Shown: piece by piece, positions 1 through 8,291 of the stretch
Layout: each line of letters starts with the position of its first letter
How positions within the stretch are numbered: position 1 is the first letter of the stretch
Assembly (NCBI GenBank): GCA_964369965.1
Contig: CAYJGF010000008.1
Span: forward strand, 1-64,000
Source: CAYJBH01 sp964369965
GTDB taxonomy: Bacteria > Bacillota > Clostridia > Oscillospirales > Ruminococcaceae
DNA length: 64,000 bases
Reading direction: 5' to 3'
Program-made: the position numbers and the translations under genes
Notes under the pieces: model-generated
Told to the model about the DNA's origin: nothing
Seen by the model: the letters and a program-made list of their open reading frames with translations, nothing else
The model's database searches: none

Positions 1-50
1 TAAATATTCATATTTAACAAAATAATGGTTGGCTATAGCTGCGTTGTTTT

Positions 51-248
51 ATGCGGTTCATATGGTCTCCTTTAAAAAAAACACCAACGTTAGACAAAAA
101 AAGATCAAAATATCATGAACATTACACAGGACAGGATTGCGAAGACATGAAGCGCTATAATCTTTGCATAGACACCTCTGAAGTCGGTATCAAAGGGGCA
201 ATTGAGATCATCCTAAGTGCTCTTAAACATCGGGAAAATGATCTTTAA
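51..248 (+). pseudogene. cytidylate kinase-like family protein, C-terminal fragment
   Basis: The 65-residue frame resembles the C-terminal end of the cytidylate-kinase-like family of Firmicutes: a YYTG-like stretch (HYTGQDCED), then YNLCIDTSEVGIKGAIEII, matching the family pattern YDLCLDSS-x-GIEG. The P-loop and NMP-binding parts are absent and an in-frame TAG lies at 36-38, so only about the last third of such a protein remains. It is probably a decayed or frameshifted gene whose 5' part lies left of the window. No ribosome binding site precedes the first ATG. Family resemblance was judged by eye. Confidence 0.45.
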
Positions 249-279
249 AATAAGCCGATTACTCTTTTGATTGTTTAAA

Positions 280-1125
280 CTAACCTTTCAATTTATAGTG
301 CTTGGGCGTATTGCCGGTGATCTTCTTGAAAACCTTATAAAAATATTTTATATCACTATACCCTACTTCGTTTGCAATCTGAACGACTGTTTTGTTTGTG
401 TTACTCAACAGATTACATGCTTCTTCAACTCGCAATCTTTGTACAAAATCAATTAGATTGCAGTTCGTAAGTTTTTTAAATTTTCGATGAAAACTACTGA
501 CACTCATCCCGCACATTTTAGCAAGTTCTTCTAAAGTAATCCTTGTTTTATAACTATTATATATATATTCAATTATCGGATACAGATCATTATTGTTGCT
601 GATTTTTTCTTGGGCTCTGAAAATTAGAATCAAGAGCTCAATGAGATAACCTCTTATTATCTCTTTGTATCCGATTTTTTTGTTTTTGTACTCGTTTAAC
701 ATCTTGTTATAGATGTTAAAAATTTCGGTATTAGTTGTTGAACTACAGTGAATAAATAGGTAGTCGGTAAAAAGACTTGTATAAAAATTGCCTATTAAAT
801 AATTGTTGCTCAAATCAAAAAAGCTGCGACTTTTATAAAGCAAAGCATCAGAAAATTGTGGTGTGAAAATACAGTTATATATTGTTAGGTTGCTACCTTT
901 TGCAACGAATTTGTGTGGAATATCAAAATTTATGATTGTAATATCACCTTTAGTCGCACTGATAGTATTATTGTCTACGATATGCTCTCCCTCACCTTCG
1001 GCCACATAGGCTATCTCGATAAAATTATGACTGTGTAGATCGGTATGATTTATATCATCACATCTATTGATGTAAAAATCGTTTGTAATAGAATAAAACG
1101 ATATACCTTCCTGCTTTATTGACAA
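280..1125 (-). CDS. AraC family transcriptional regulator
   Basis: One-component regulator of 281 residues. The N-terminal part (about 20-100) looks like an AraC-type cupin sensor (HSHNFIEIAYVAEGEGEH). The C-terminal 90 residues carry the double helix-turn-helix (LEELAKMCGMSVSSFHRKFK and VVQIANEVGYSDIKYFYKVFKK). It starts with TTG at 1125 behind a GGGGGGT run. It is divergent from the URO-D-family gene at 1217, with about 90 bp between them, the usual place for an AraC-type regulator of an adjacent catabolic cluster. Its effector is probably a sugar released by the cluster; that is inferred from context only. Confidence 0.9.
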   Translation of the reverse strand: MSIKQEGISFYSITNDFYINRCDDINHTDLHSHNFIEIAYVAEGEGEHIVDNNTISATKGDITIINFDIPHKFVAKGSNLTIYNCIFTPQFSDALLYKSRSFFDLSNNYLIGNFYTSLFTDYLFIHCSSTTNTEIFNIYNKMLNEYKNKKIGYKEIIRGYLIELLILIFRAQEKISNNNDLYPIIEYIYNSYKTRITLEELAKMCGMSVSSFHRKFKKLTNCNLIDFVQRLRVEEACNLLSNTNKTVVQIANEVGYSDIKYFYKVFKKITGNTPKHYKLKG

Positions 1126-1179
1126 AATACCCCCCTATATTTGATGAAATACTCAGTTTCAATTATTTATACCATATAT

Positions 1180-1185
1180 TATAAT
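1180..1185 (+). promoter_or_regulatory. probable -10 box of the URO-D gene at 1217
   Basis: A consensus TATAAT lies 31 bp upstream of the ATG at 1217 in the AraC/URO-D divergent spacer. The hexamer 17 bp further upstream (TTTCAA, 1157-1162) is a poor -35, so activation by a regulator such as the divergent AraC protein would make sense. Confidence 0.4.
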
Positions 1186-1216
1186 TAAATGCAAACAAAG
1201 TTAAAAGAGGAAGAAT

Positions 1217-2176
1217 ATGAATTCAAAAGAATTAGTAAAAAGAACCATGCGGGGCGATTATTTGGGAAGAACCCCTATATATGCATGGGTAGAGTTGGAA
1301 TTGAAAAAAGAAATAACGGCAGAATTCGGATCGGTTGCAAATTTTGAAGATAAATATGAATTCGATTTAGCACATATTTTTGGTGGACCTTACGCATATA
1401 GTGATGAAGTAATTGCGATGAAAAAAAGTGGAGTTGAAATAACTCCGGAAATATTGCTGCAATTTCCCCTGTTGGAAATAAACAGAGAAGAAAACTACCG
1501 AGATGTGATTGAATCATTAAAACATCATAATCAAAGAGATAGATTTTGTTATGTGCAAACCCCCGGCATTTTTGAAGCTTTGAACGACGTATTTGGGATA
1601 GAAAACCATCTTTTGTATATGGCTTTGTATGAAGATGAGTTAAAAGAAGTATATAAAAGACAAACCCGATGGAATATAGAAAATGCAAAAAATCTGATCG
1701 ATTTAAAGGTTGACGGAATACATATTTCCGATGATTGGGGATCTCAACGTTCCTTAATGTTTAGCCCAAAAATGCTCGAAGAATTAATAATCCCTTGCCA
1801 TAGGGAAATGTTAAGCGATTATAAAAAAGCCGATGTATTAGTTAGCTTACACAGTGACGGTTGTGTAGTCCCGGCATTGGATATGATTGCTGATATAGGA
1901 TATGATTTTATACACCCATGGCAAGAAAGTTCCGGTATGCCCTATGATCTATACCTACATAAATATCAAAACAGATTTGGCATCCTCGGGGGGGTATGTG
2001 TGCAAACCACTTTGGGATACGGAAATATAAAGAGAGTTGAGGATGAGATAACAAGAATATTTCATATCTTAAAAGGCAAAAGATGGGCATGCTGTACCAC
2101 ACATTTTGTTGAAAACTCTTGTTCGATGGAAGAGTTGACTTTTGCCTATGATCTGATAAACAAACTCAAAGTCTAA
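1217..2176 (+). CDS. uroporphyrinogen decarboxylase (URO-D)/MtaA-family protein
   Basis: The 319-residue protein has the URO-D fold pattern shared by uroporphyrinogen decarboxylases and corrinoid-dependent methyltransferases (MtaA, CmuA, MtbA). The metal-site segment reads SLHSDGCV (His212 to Cys216), spaced differently from the HxC of typical MtaA proteins. A second Cys occurs in GGVCVQTTLGYG. No haem pathway genes are nearby. With the second URO-D gene at 16640 it brackets a rhamnosidase cluster, so a role in glycan or aglycone processing (for example methyl-group handling) is more likely than haem synthesis. The ribosome binding site is AGAGGAAG. The substrate is unknown. Confidence 0.75.
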   Translation: MNSKELVKRTMRGDYLGRTPIYAWVELELKKEITAEFGSVANFEDKYEFDLAHIFGGPYAYSDEVIAMKKSGVEITPEILLQFPLLEINREENYRDVIESLKHHNQRDRFCYVQTPGIFEALNDVFGIENHLLYMALYEDELKEVYKRQTRWNIENAKNLIDLKVDGIHISDDWGSQRSLMFSPKMLEELIIPCHREMLSDYKKADVLVSLHSDGCVVPALDMIADIGYDFIHPWQESSGMPYDLYLHKYQNRFGILGGVCVQTTLGYGNIKRVEDEITRIFHILKGKRWACCTTHFVENSCSMEELTFAYDLINKLKV

Positions 2177-2201
2177 TATAAAAAATATAAATCCGCTTTG
2201 C

Positions 2202-2228
2202 ATTTACCTGTGATACGCACATAGGTAA
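2202..2228 (+). terminator. weak stem-loop after the first URO-D gene
   Basis: An imperfect hairpin (TTTACCT paired with AGGTAAA, inner GTG with CAC) lies 25 bp after the stop at 2176. There is no good T-run, so it may act as an mRNA 3' end stabiliser or a weak terminator. Confidence 0.3.
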
Positions 2229-2257
2229 ACAGTTTGAAAGTAAATATATTTCTTTTA

Positions 2258-2281
2258 ATTAGTAAATATTCTTATTGATAC
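2258..2281 (+). promoter_or_regulatory. shared 24-bp upstream site, copy 1 (overlaps -35)
   Basis: A 24-bp sequence beginning ATTAGTAAATATT and ending TTATTGATAC. It matches 23 of 24 positions at 6636-6659, upstream of the sugar-binding protein gene. It contains the -35 box TTGATA (2275-2280), the usual geometry for a class II activator site. Candidate regulators are the AraC protein at 280-1125 and the YesN-type regulator at 10200. Confidence 0.6.
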
Positions 2282-2303
2282 ATTTCGATAAAGTTGTTAT
2301 CAT
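2275..2303 (+). promoter_or_regulatory. promoter of the GH106-like gene
   Basis: TTGATA (2275-2280) and TATCAT (2298-2303) are separated by 17 bp. Transcription would start near 2310, downstream of the ATG-like codon at 2294, which supports translation from the GTG at 2384. Confidence 0.6.
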
Positions 2304-2383
2304 TATATTTAATAAAACTATCTTGCAATAGTAGTTTTGTATATATGCATTTGCAGATACAACCGATAGTTAAGGGGTGGAAA

Positions 2384-5374
2384 GTGTTTAATCTAAAAGC
2401 GTTCGAAAATCCGGAAAGCTATTACGGTACCACTACATTATGGTCCTTAAACGATGAGCTGAAAGAGGACGAGATGATAAGACAGCTTAAAGAATTCAAA
2501 GACAAGAATTTAGGTGGCGTGGTACTCCATCCACGTGGAGGATTGGCGACAGAATATTTAGGTGAAGATTATTTTAAAGCTTACGAAACCGCAATAGACT
2601 TTTTAAGAAAAAACGATATGAAAGCGTGGATCTACGATGAAGATTGGTGTCCAAGCGGTGTATGTGCCGGTAAGGTAATCGAATCTAATCCGGATTATGC
2701 GCAATCTAACATGAAAGCTAAGATTATCGATGCCGAGAACTTTGAATATTTTAGCAATATGTATGTAGGATATAGAATTCATTCAAGCGGATATGAAAGA
2801 ATCAATCTTTACAATCCGCCAAAAACCGGAAAACTCTTTATCGTGGAGCTTAACAAAAATGTTGCGGTATCAGCACACAACTGGCAACCGTATGTTGATG
2901 TTTGCAATAAAGATGCTATAGAATGTTTCGTAAAACTAACTCATGATAAATATCTAAAACATTTTAAAGACGATTTCGGAAAAACAATTATCTCCTTTTT
3001 TACAGATGAACCTCAGTTTGGCGGACATGATGCTGTGCTACCATGGACGGCGATGTTACAAAAAACTTTTAGTGAAAAATACGGTTATAATATTTTAGAC
3101 AAGATGCCGGATTTGTTTATGGACTTTGACGGATGTGAAAAAACCAGATTTGATTATTGGGATACAATGTCATCGTTATTTGTATGCGCATATTCAAAAA
3201 CAATTAATAGCTGGTGTGAGGATAACGGGGTTTTATACACCGGACATTTTATGGAACATGAATTCCCAAACCCTTCGCTTGCAGGAAGTGTAATGCCGCA
3301 TTATGAGTTTATGCAAGCGCCCGGTATGGATATGCTTTTTGTTGCGGATTATGAAGACCGATTTCATATGTACGGAAATGATTTTAATGTGAGAGAGGTG
3401 TCTTCGATAGTTCATCAATTAGGGAAAAAGAAGGCGTTTTCTGAAACATACGGTGCCTCCGGCTGGTGGCTGGATTTAAGATATCAGAAAATGGTTGCAG
3501 ATTGGCAGTTGTCTCTTGGAATTACGCATTTCGGACAACATCTATCACATTATTCGTTAAACGGATTTAGAAAGCGTGATTTTCCTCAATCATTCTTAGA
3601 TCATCAACCGTGGTGGGATGAATACGGAACGATAATGAAATACATGCATAGAATGTGCTATGCACTGTCGCAAGGCAGCTGCAGTGTTGATGTTTTGGTA
3701 ATGCATCCGTCATCTTCTACATGGTGTACCTATTCAACAGAAGATGATAAGGATAAAATTAATTCGATATCGAAATCCGTTAAAAGTGTCGTTAAATCCT
3801 TAGATGAGATTAGAATTATGTGTGATCTTGGCGATGACATAATTATTGATCATCACGGAAAAATCAATCAAAACAAATTCATTATCGGCTTGATGGAATA
3901 TAATGTGGTTATCCTTCCTGAAATGATTACGTTAAGAAAAAGTTCGTTTGCTCTCCTCAAGGAATACGTAAAAAACGGAGGTTTATTGCTGTCAGTAGGA
4001 CAAACCCCTACTCTGTTGGAAGGTGTGCACTCTGAAGAAATGGTACAATTCTTTGATAGCGACTTAATAATAAAGATAGAAAATACAAAACAATCGCTGT
4101 CGGATTTTTTCAAAGACAAACAGGTGGAAAAATTAGTAATCACCGAACTGAACGAAAAAGACACCTCTAACATTTATTCCCAAATAAGAAATATCGGCAA
4201 TGAAAAGCTGATATTTATCTGCAACCTTGATTTGGAGGAAGATTTTAGTTTTGATATTTTATTTGATAAAAACTACAAAATTTTACATGTAGATACAGAA
4301 TCTTGCGAACAAAGAGAATGTGATTTATTTAAAGATAAAGAGAAGTATTTTACACGACTTACACTAAGAGCTAATAACTCTACCATCTTGATATTGAAAA
4401 AAGATGAATATTCGAATATAAAGCTTCCTGCGGCATTGGAACAGGAAATCAAGGAAATAGAATTAAGCAACTGGTCGGCTAAGTTAGTAGACAAAAATGC
4501 TCTGAATTTGCAGATGTGTACCATGTCGGGCGATGATGAAGAGTATGGCGATATTGATGATGTATTATTCTTAGACGATAACCTAAAACGCAAATTCAAT
4601 ATGGAAATCAGTTACATTAATGCAAGACAGGAATGGCAGTACAGCGAGGAAGAAAAGATGGATATTCACAAAGCAAAAGCAGAATATCCTTTTATGGTTG
4701 AGGATGTTCCGAAAGGTGAAATTATGGTAGCTTTGGAGTGGCCGGATAAATTTGATGTGTATATAAATAACAACATGGTGTTTAAAACGGAGGAATTTTA
4801 TAAGGATCGAGCCTTTGTACTGTTTAATATTACCGATTTTGTACACATAGGTGAAAATACAATTAGGCTGGAAACTGAAAGATATTCCGCCTTCATCTCG
4901 TTTGAAAGCATATATATAGTCGGTGATTTTTCACTCATAAGAAAGGAGAACACATATGTAATAAAATCTCCTAAAGAACTTAAATTGGGTGATATAGTAA
5001 AACAAGGCTACCCTTATTATTCCGGTAAAATTGATTATGTTACCACATTCACTAAGGAAGAAGATTGTACAAAATACCTTTTAAACATTGATAAATTTCA
5101 TGGTGTGACCGCTCAGGTATTCGTGAACAACAAGAAGGTGAAAGCAATAGGATGGAAACCGTTTTCGGCAGATATTACAGAATACTTAGTAATGGGTGAA
5201 AATACCATAAAAATCACAGTTGCCAATTCATTGCAAAATCTATTGGGACCATTTGCCAGCAATCTTAGAGAAACACAATACAGAGTATTTCCGGAAAGTT
5301 TTTATGCCAAAAAACATGATACATTCTTCCCGATAGGATTAGAAAAAGGTATTGTAATTTCCGCTATAATTTAG
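2384..5374 (+). CDS. GH106-like alpha-L-rhamnosidase family glycoside hydrolase
   Basis: A 996-residue intracellular enzyme, with no signal peptide from this start. The opening (NPESYYGTTTLWSLNDELKE, then GGVVLHPRGGL and WIYDEDWCPSG) and the FFTDEPQFGG motif (Asp208-Glu209-Pro210) are characteristic of the GH106/GH2-related rhamnosidase-type family. Beta-sandwich sugar-binding modules fill the C-terminal third. The family removes terminal rhamnose or related sugars from plant glycans. I chose GTG at 2384 because it follows an AAGGGGTGG ribosome site and lies after the predicted promoter; the open frame extends 30 codons further upstream. The exact sugar specificity cannot be read from the sequence. 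Confidence 0.8.
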   Translation: MFNLKAFENPESYYGTTTLWSLNDELKEDEMIRQLKEFKDKNLGGVVLHPRGGLATEYLGEDYFKAYETAIDFLRKNDMKAWIYDEDWCPSGVCAGKVIESNPDYAQSNMKAKIIDAENFEYFSNMYVGYRIHSSGYERINLYNPPKTGKLFIVELNKNVAVSAHNWQPYVDVCNKDAIECFVKLTHDKYLKHFKDDFGKTIISFFTDEPQFGGHDAVLPWTAMLQKTFSEKYGYNILDKMPDLFMDFDGCEKTRFDYWDTMSSLFVCAYSKTINSWCEDNGVLYTGHFMEHEFPNPSLAGSVMPHYEFMQAPGMDMLFVADYEDRFHMYGNDFNVREVSSIVHQLGKKKAFSETYGASGWWLDLRYQKMVADWQLSLGITHFGQHLSHYSLNGFRKRDFPQSFLDHQPWWDEYGTIMKYMHRMCYALSQGSCSVDVLVMHPSSSTWCTYSTEDDKDKINSISKSVKSVVKSLDEIRIMCDLGDDIIIDHHGKINQNKFIIGLMEYNVVILPEMITLRKSSFALLKEYVKNGGLLLSVGQTPTLLEGVHSEEMVQFFDSDLIIKIENTKQSLSDFFKDKQVEKLVITELNEKDTSNIYSQIRNIGNEKLIFICNLDLEEDFSFDILFDKNYKILHVDTESCEQRECDLFKDKEKYFTRLTLRANNSTILILKKDEYSNIKLPAALEQEIKEIELSNWSAKLVDKNALNLQMCTMSGDDEEYGDIDDVLFLDDNLKRKFNMEISYINARQEWQYSEEEKMDIHKAKAEYPFMVEDVPKGEIMVALEWPDKFDVYINNNMVFKTEEFYKDRAFVLFNITDFVHIGENTIRLETERYSAFISFESIYIVGDFSLIRKENTYVIKSPKELKLGDIVKQGYPYYSGKIDYVTTFTKEEDCTKYLLNIDKFHGVTAQVFVNNKKVKAIGWKPFSADITEYLVMGENTIKITVANSLQNLLGPFASNLRETQYRVFPESFYAKKHDTFFPIGLEKGIVISAII

Positions 5375-5458
5375 TAAAATTTTTACTGTTAGTTAATATT
5401 TCATAAGCAGTTGGCACGACGCATCGTGCTTTAAATACAACAAAATACAAAAAGAGAG

Positions 5459-5935
5459 GTGAAAAAAACTATGCCAGAAGTAGTAGCCATGCAAGGAGCG
5501 GTTATCAATGATCCAAGAGAAGATTTTAAAAAAATTTGTTTTGTAGAGGATTCGGGTATCGGGAAGGAAGTCGAAGAAATATGTGTAAAATATCTGCACA
5601 TGAGAAAAAGACTAATTCCATATATAACTACATTAATGGAAGCCGCACATGAAAAAGGAACTCCGATAATTCGACCGTTATTTTATGATTTCCCACAAGA
5701 CAAAGAGTGTTGGGAAGATAATTAGCAGTACATGTTTGGCCCGGATGTCTTAGTCGCTCCCATCATGTATGAAAAGACTGATAAAAGGAGTGTATATCTT
5801 CCGAAAGGACACAAATGGACGCTCGCCTGGACTAACGTGAAATATGATGGCGGTCAAACAATTGAGGTAGACGCCCCAATCGATCAAATACCTGTATTTA
5901 CAAGAGATGATGTGGTACTTCCAATAACAAAATAA
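5459..5935 (+). pseudogene. GH31 family glycosidase remnant with in-frame amber stop
   Basis: Two open stretches in one frame (5459-5725 and 5732-5935) together match only the C-terminal part of GH31 alpha-glucosidases/xylosidases: KRLIPYITTLMEAAHEKGTP, IIRPLFYDFPQD, then QYMFGPDVLVAPIMYEK and SVYLPKG. A TAG at 5723-5725 splits the conserved run that normally reads continuously into QYMFGPD. The catalytic barrel with its two Asp residues is missing. A good ribosome site (AGAGGTG) precedes the ATG at 5471, so a short peptide may still be made, but not an active glycosidase. Confidence 0.8.
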
Positions 5936-6000
5936 GCGTTTATCATTTTTTATGCTATCGTAATAGTGTTCGGCATTTTATCTCTATAAAGTACAATAAA

Positions 6001-6031
6001 ACAAATCCTATTGTTTAATAATAGGATTTGT
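6001..6031. terminator. stem-loop after the GH31 remnant
   Basis: ACAAATCCTATT (6001-6012) and AATAGGATTTGT (6020-6031) are perfectly complementary around a 7-nt loop. No clear T-run follows on the plus strand, so termination is plausible but not certain. Confidence 0.4.
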
Positions 6032-6107
6032 CAGAGTGTCAAAAAACCGCCTATCAAGGGCGATTTTTCGCTACAAAAGGTTAAACATGGCACAAAAAGT
6101 GTGGGTT

Positions 6108-6296
6108 TTATGCCCACATTGCTAGCTTTTTTAAGTTCATGGTTGCGAATTTAAGCCTAACCCAGTTTCTCACCCTGGTTAAGCCTTTGTGTAAGGTATA
6201 CTGCATCCCGTGCTTTTCCTTTGCATCTGCAAACACTCGTTCAATAGTTTGACTTCGCAAGCTGTAGATGGCTTTGCCGATGGCGCTGTGTCGTAT
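6108..6296 (-). pseudogene. IS1182-type transposase, C-terminal remnant
   Basis: Read leftward from about 6296, the frame gives IERVFADAKEKHGMQYTLHK, then GLTRVRNWVRLKFATMNLKK. This is the typical C-terminal end of IS1182-group DDE transposases, which runs E-R-V-F-A-D-A-K-E-K-H-G-M-x-Y-T. Everything N-terminal, including the first two DDE acidic residues, is missing. The coding match breaks off near 6297, where an oppositely oriented remnant begins. Confidence 0.75.
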
Positions 6297-6476
6297 ATAC
6301 AAGTTGAAGGGGCTTTTGGAGCAATCAAACAAAACTACAGCTTCAAAAGATTTCTAACAAGAGGAAAGCAGGAAAATAAAACTTCTATTTTACTGATTGC
6401 CTTTGCTTTCAACATTAAAAAACTTTGCTCTATTTTGTTCTGCAAAATTTTTAACGGATTTTACACTTATTCTTAG
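6297..6476 (+). pseudogene. second IS1182-related transposase, C-terminal remnant
   Basis: The frame from about 6297 reads VEGAFGAIKQNYSFKRFLTR, then GKQENKTSILLIAFAFNIKK, a recognisable C-terminal block of another IS1182-related transposase subgroup. It is fused head-to-head with the remnant at 6108-6296, so both preserved C-termini point outward. It ends 25 bp before an IS-end hairpin. It is not functional. Confidence 0.75.
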
Positions 6477-6500
6477 TTTTCCACAAAATTTAAAGAATTT

Positions 6501-6544
6501 GGAGCCGTCACTAATGGTTTTATACCATTTGCGACAGCCCCTTT
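6501..6544. mobile_element. IS terminal hairpin (right end of the remnant)
   Basis: An imperfect stem-loop (GAGCCGTCACTAATGG with CCATTTGCGACAGCCC) follows the transposase remnant. It shares the 18-nt string CATTTGCGACAGCCCCTT with a lone hairpin at 18421-18460, which identifies that one as related. Confidence 0.6.
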
Positions 6545-6635
6545 AATTTAACCGGCTATACCAATTCATCTATTTTTTTTGTAAAAAATGATAATATTGA
6601 TGTAAAATTACTAATAAAGTAAATTTATTACCGGT

Positions 6636-6659
6636 ATTAGTAAATATTTTTATTGATAC
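6636..6659 (+). promoter_or_regulatory. shared 24-bp upstream site, copy 2 (overlaps -35)
   Basis: It matches the site at 2258-2281 at 23 of 24 positions and ends in the -35 box TTGATA (6653-6658). This is a candidate binding site for the cluster's AraC-type or YesN-type activator. Confidence 0.6.
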
Positions 6660-6681
6660 GAAAAATAAAAAAGATTATTAT
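6653..6681 (+). promoter_or_regulatory. promoter of the sugar-binding protein operon
   Basis: TTGATA (6653-6658) and TATTAT (6676-6681) are 17 bp apart, the same architecture as the promoter at 2275-2303. The predicted leader before the ATG at 6817 is about 125 nt. Confidence 0.55.
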
Positions 6682-6816
6682 TGTAATATGCTTTGAAATG
6701 TTATTAATAACTCGCAAATCATTTCTTTCAAATAGCGCTTTTGAGAGAAATATCGCCCTGTTCAATCGTTGAACAAAATACAAATAAATTTACAATAATT
6801 TTGAAAGGAAGACAAA

Positions 6817-8211
6817 ATGAAAAGAATTTTAGCTATGATGTTGGCATCAGTGTTAGCTATCACGTTGATGGCGGCATGCAGTAGCACGCCGGAAGAAACA
6901 TCGGCTCCCGATACTTCTGAGGCTGCAGATACTAATACAGAAGATGAAAGCACCTCTGGTGATGAGATTATCGAAATAGAATATCTCAGTTGGGACGGTG
7001 GCGAAGGCAAAAAAATAGCCGAAGCGTCGATTGCGGATTATATGGAGCAAAATCCCAACATTAAAGTAACTTTGCAGACAGTAACCGAAAACTATGACAG
7101 TAAAATCAATACATTGGTTGCAGCAGGTGAAACCCCTGATATATACAATATTGCAGAATATTTAGCAAACGACTGGGGTGAAAAGGGTGTTGCTGTTGAT
7201 ATGGCACCGCTTTTCAGCGAATTTGGGGTGAACATGGTAGAGACATATCATCCCGGTGCAATTCATCAAACCGATGATAAAGTATACGGAATTTCCAGTG
7301 GCCCTGTGACCACGCTGTTATACTTCAACAAAACAATGTTTGACGAAGCACAGGTCGAGTATCCTTCAGATGACCCACATAACCCATGGACATGGGATCA
7401 ACTAATCGAAGCTGCAGAAAAGCTAACCTTTGACACCTCCGGAAACCAACCGGGCAGTGCGGACTTTAAACCAAAACAGATTAAAAGTTATGGTTTTGTT
7501 GCGCCAACATTTTGGCTGTTCATGCAACCGTTACTCTATTCTGCCGATGCAGGATTTGCAAATGAGGACGGTACCGCAACAGGTCTAAATTCGGATGGCG
7601 GTAGAGCAGTATTAACAGGTCTACATGATGCAATAAATGTAAATCAGGTATCTCCTGATGCTGCAGTAGCAAAAACACTTCCCGGAATGACACAAGCATT
7701 TAACAACAATCAGGTTGCGATGGCAATAGACGGAATCTGGATGTTACCTAATTTCATGGCTGAAGAGGTGAATTTTGGTGTAGCGCCACTGCCTTCTTTT
7801 GGAACACCATCAAATATTACTTGGGCAGCAGCTTCACAAATTTCTTCAACCTCAGAGCATCCGTTAGAGGCTGCAAAGGTTATTGAGCATCTGACAAATC
7901 CGAATAAAAATCCGGGATTATTACAGTCATTCTTCCCGCCAACACTTGAATATTACAACAATCCTGAAAAATTTGACGAGTGGATGGAAGTAGGCAATTT
8001 TAACGATGACTTTAAAAAGATTATCCCAACAATTATGAGTGATATAGTTGTTGTACCGGAAGGCGTAACTCTTAAGAACTTTAACAAACTGGTAGGTGAG
8101 ATTGCACAGGTAGAGATAGACAAGTATTTAGCAGGCAGCCAAGACTTAGATACTACCCTCGCCAATATAGAGACCGCTTCCGCAGACCAATGGCAAGGAA
8201 AATGGAGTTAA
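6817..8211 (+). CDS. ABC sugar transporter, extracellular solute-binding lipoprotein
   Basis: A 464-residue family 1 solute-binding protein (MalE/UgpB-like). Residues 1-21 are a lipoprotein signal peptide ending in LMAAC with Cys21 as the lipidation site, followed by an acidic Ser/Thr linker. The two-lobed binding fold then shows the family hallmarks (LVAAGETPDIYNIAEYLAND, AMAIDGIWMLPNF, FGVAPLPSFG). It captures oligosaccharides outside the membrane for the permeases encoded next. A strong stem-loop follows the stop, consistent with higher expression than the permease genes. The ligand is probably a rhamnose-containing oligosaccharide, inferred from the flanking GH78 and GH106 genes. Confidence 0.92.
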   Translation: MKRILAMMLASVLAITLMAACSSTPEETSAPDTSEAADTNTEDESTSGDEIIEIEYLSWDGGEGKKIAEASIADYMEQNPNIKVTLQTVTENYDSKINTLVAAGETPDIYNIAEYLANDWGEKGVAVDMAPLFSEFGVNMVETYHPGAIHQTDDKVYGISSGPVTTLLYFNKTMFDEAQVEYPSDDPHNPWTWDQLIEAAEKLTFDTSGNQPGSADFKPKQIKSYGFVAPTFWLFMQPLLYSADAGFANEDGTATGLNSDGGRAVLTGLHDAINVNQVSPDAAVAKTLPGMTQAFNNNQVAMAIDGIWMLPNFMAEEVNFGVAPLPSFGTPSNITWAAASQISSTSEHPLEAAKVIEHLTNPNKNPGLLQSFFPPTLEYYNNPEKFDEWMEVGNFNDDFKKIIPTIMSDIVVVPEGVTLKNFNKLVGEIAQVEIDKYLAGSQDLDTTLANIETASADQWQGKWS

Positions 8212-8228
8212 CCGACTAATACTATTGT

Positions 8229-8273
8229 TTTTCATAGATGGGATTTGCTTAAAACAAAGCCCATCTATGAAAA
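8229..8273 (+). promoter_or_regulatory. intercistronic stem-loop between SBP and permease genes
   Basis: TTTTCATAGATGGG (8229-8242) pairs perfectly with CCCATCTATGAAAA (8260-8273) around a 17-nt loop. There is no T-run after it. In many sugar ABC operons a hairpin in this place protects the upstream mRNA or partly ends transcription, so the binding protein exceeds the permeases. Confidence 0.7.
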
Positions 8274-8291
8274 TTATGAGGAGATTGTTTG

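Larger units (their letters stand above)
5936..6816. other. 881-bp region without an intact gene: IS debris and promoter
   Basis: It contains a perfect 12-bp stem-loop (6001-6012 with 6020-6031), two transposase remnants (6108-6476), an IS-end hairpin (6501-6539) and the promoter of the sugar-binding protein gene (6636-6681). The rest is AT-rich and shows no coding pattern. Confidence 0.7.

Noticed and set aside
271..456. Small plus-strand frame near the left end
   Set aside because: It lies entirely within the AraC gene on the opposite strand, whose protein pattern is unmistakable.
5723..5725. TAG in the GH31 remnant as a pyrrolysine codon, given MtaA-like genes nearby
   Set aside because: The catalytic domain is missing, so the gene is already broken. 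GH31 proteins do not use pyrrolysine and no pyl genes are in the window.
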